In this document: piece by piece, positions 5,728 through 6,306 of the stretch
How positions within the stretch are numbered: position 1 is the first letter of the stretch
Layout: each line of letters opens with the position of its first letter
Assembly (NCBI GenBank): GCA_937895785.1
Contig: CALBKW010000129.1
Span: 1 to 6,306 of the forward strand
Origin: an uncultured Candidatus Melainabacteria bacterium
GTDB taxonomy: Bacteria; Cyanobacteriota; Vampirovibrionia; Gastranaerophilales; Gastranaerophilaceae
DNA length: 6,306 bases
Reading direction: 5' to 3'
The notes under the pieces: generated by a model
Database searches by the model: none
Told to the model about the DNA's origin: nothing
The model's input: only the letters and a program-made list of their open reading frames with translations
Program-made: the position numbers and the translations under genes

Positions 5728-5771
5728 CTCGGCAGAGTGGAATGACATTATATTTTAACAAAGTGAATTAA

Positions 5772-6306
5772 TTACTTTTCTCTATTATTCACAACTTGTT
5801 CAAATTGTTTAAAGACGTCAGAACCAACTAATTCTTCAAGTGCTGCGCGTTTAGAAAAATAGTCATTTCTTGCTTTCATTTGCATATCAAGAGAATCTCT
5901 ATAGTATGCATCTGCTATAATTACAAGTTCTCTTTTGCCGTTTTGTGCTAGTTTATAATTATTATGGCGCTCATTTACCATTTTTGTTGTTCTTTTTAAT
6001 ATTTGTCGAGCGGTCATATAGTCATAATATTTATTTACGATATTTTGTTGCAAGTCATCAATTTTACGAACCAAAATAATCATATCCGCATCATTAACTT
6101 TTGAATATTTATAGTTCATCGCTTTGGTATCTTGTCCCATAATACTAAGCATTGAACCTGTAAAGAATGAACCTGTTGCTAATAGAGGATTGCCAGAACC
6201 AGCACCGACAAGAGTTGACATACTTGCGATTGTTGACAAAACTTTTTTTACTGATTTGTCATTAGGTTTGTCTGCATCAGGATTTGACAATTTATAAATT
6301 GCAAAT
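5772..6306 (-). CDS. TolC-like outer-membrane factor, C-terminal part (5' end cut by window)
   Basis: The leftward frame stays open through the right edge: codons upstream of the TTG at 6290-6288 read F-A-I-Y-K with no stop, so that TTG is not a convincing start and the gene begins outside the window. There are 177 visible residues. Numbered from the edge, residues 22-57 are rich in Gly, Ser, Thr, Leu and Met (STLVGAGSGNPLLATGSFFT). From about 68 to 160 the sequence is long-helical, with KYYDYMTARQILKRTTKMV, NNYKLAQ, a central AYYRDSLDMQMKARNDYFSKRAALEELVG and a short tail ending NNREK. An alternating helix pattern with 'NY-x-LAQ' and a closing 'R-A-A-L-E-E-L-V-G' resembles the second repeat of TolC/OEP efflux channels. 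This call is by pattern only; another envelope coiled-coil protein is possible. It converges on nnrD across the repeat element. Confidence 0.6.
   Translation of the reverse strand, partial: FAIYKLSNPDADKPNDKSVKKVLSTIASMSTLVGAGSGNPLLATGSFFTGSMLSIMGQDTKAMNYKYSKVNDADMIILVRKIDDLQQNIVNKYYDYMTARQILKRTTKMVNERHNNYKLAQNGKRELVIIADAYYRDSLDMQMKARNDYFSKRAALEELVGSDVFKQFEQVVNNREK

Larger units (their letters stand above)
5601..5747. repeat. Intergenic palindromic element with 8-bp inverted ends
   Basis: TGTCATTC (5601-5608) is an exact inverted copy of GAATGACA (5740-5747), bounding 147 bases between convergent genes. Inside lie several smaller inverted repeats: TTGTCA/TGACAA (5600-5605 with 5611-5616), CCTGAA/TTCAGG (5637-5642 with 5648-5653), a 28-base imperfect palindrome and a 9-bp stem, the last two listed separately. 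The 110 bases 5631-5740 are about 47% GC by hand count, clearly above the surrounding genes. On the minus strand the segment reads CDPETSSG in one frame and ATLKRVQVD in another; short phrases of this kind (DPETSSG, TLKRVQGD) are familiar translations of dispersed intergenic repeats in several bacterial groups. No transposase is present. Repetition in the genome cannot be shown from one copy. Confidence 0.6.

Noticed and set aside
5527..5748. Minus-strand 73-residue frame over the end of nnrD and the intergenic gap
   Set aside because: It reads through the palindromic repeat element, ends inside nnrD on the opposite strand, and its TLKRVQ-type phrase is the usual by-product of translating such repeats. 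No ribosome-binding site or known fold supports it.
6288..6290. TTG as the start codon of the right-hand leftward gene
   Set aside because: The frame continues upstream to the window edge without a stop, there is no Shine-Dalgarno before the TTG, and the family resemblance is to a C-terminal region, so the gene is truncated by the window.

Overview
This is an AT-rich window of ordinary chromosome from a bacterium with a Gram-negative type of envelope. The evidence for that is meso-diaminopimelate synthesis (dapF), a TolC-like outer-membrane efflux fragment, and a sugar-nucleotide type oxidoreductase. The very low GC of the coding DNA, the rpsF-ssb-rpsR order and an intergenic repeat whose minus-strand translation contains a 'TLKRVQ' phrase make a host-associated lineage such as Gastranaerophilales (Melainabacteria) my best guess. 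This is an impression from sequence style; other AT-rich gut lineages are possible.

Layout. At the left edge a leftward gene for a small four-helix membrane protein (DUF805-like) runs off the window; it is open to base 1. It diverges from dapF across a 56-base gap. Rightwards follow dapF, then the replication/translation block rpsF (bS6), ssb and rpsR (bS18), then an unrecognised 61-residue gene where many genomes carry rplI. A 15-bp hairpin straddles the stop codon of that small gene and is a candidate terminator or attenuator. After it come four tightly packed genes: a Gfo/Idh/MocA oxidoreductase, a CDP-alcohol phosphatidyltransferase (PgsA-like), the tRNA wobble methyltransferase TrmL and the NAD(P)HX dehydratase NnrD. 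Gaps of 11, 2 and 2 bases suggest one transcript.

The 203-base gap after nnrD holds a compact, relatively GC-rich element bounded by an 8-bp inverted repeat and full of small hairpins. It looks like a dispersed intergenic palindromic repeat. It separates nnrD from a convergent leftward gene that enters from the right edge and resembles the C-terminal half of a TolC-family outer-membrane factor.

Functionally the window is mostly housekeeping: cell-wall/lysine precursor synthesis, ribosome and ssDNA-binding proteins, phospholipid synthesis, tRNA modification and cofactor repair. I see no defence system, CRISPR array, transposase or RNA gene. The points most worth a second look are the small gene in the rplI position with its stop-codon hairpin, the inverted-repeat-bounded intergenic element, an SSB that has lost the usual DNA-stacking tryptophans, and a dapF start with no Shine-Dalgarno sequence.
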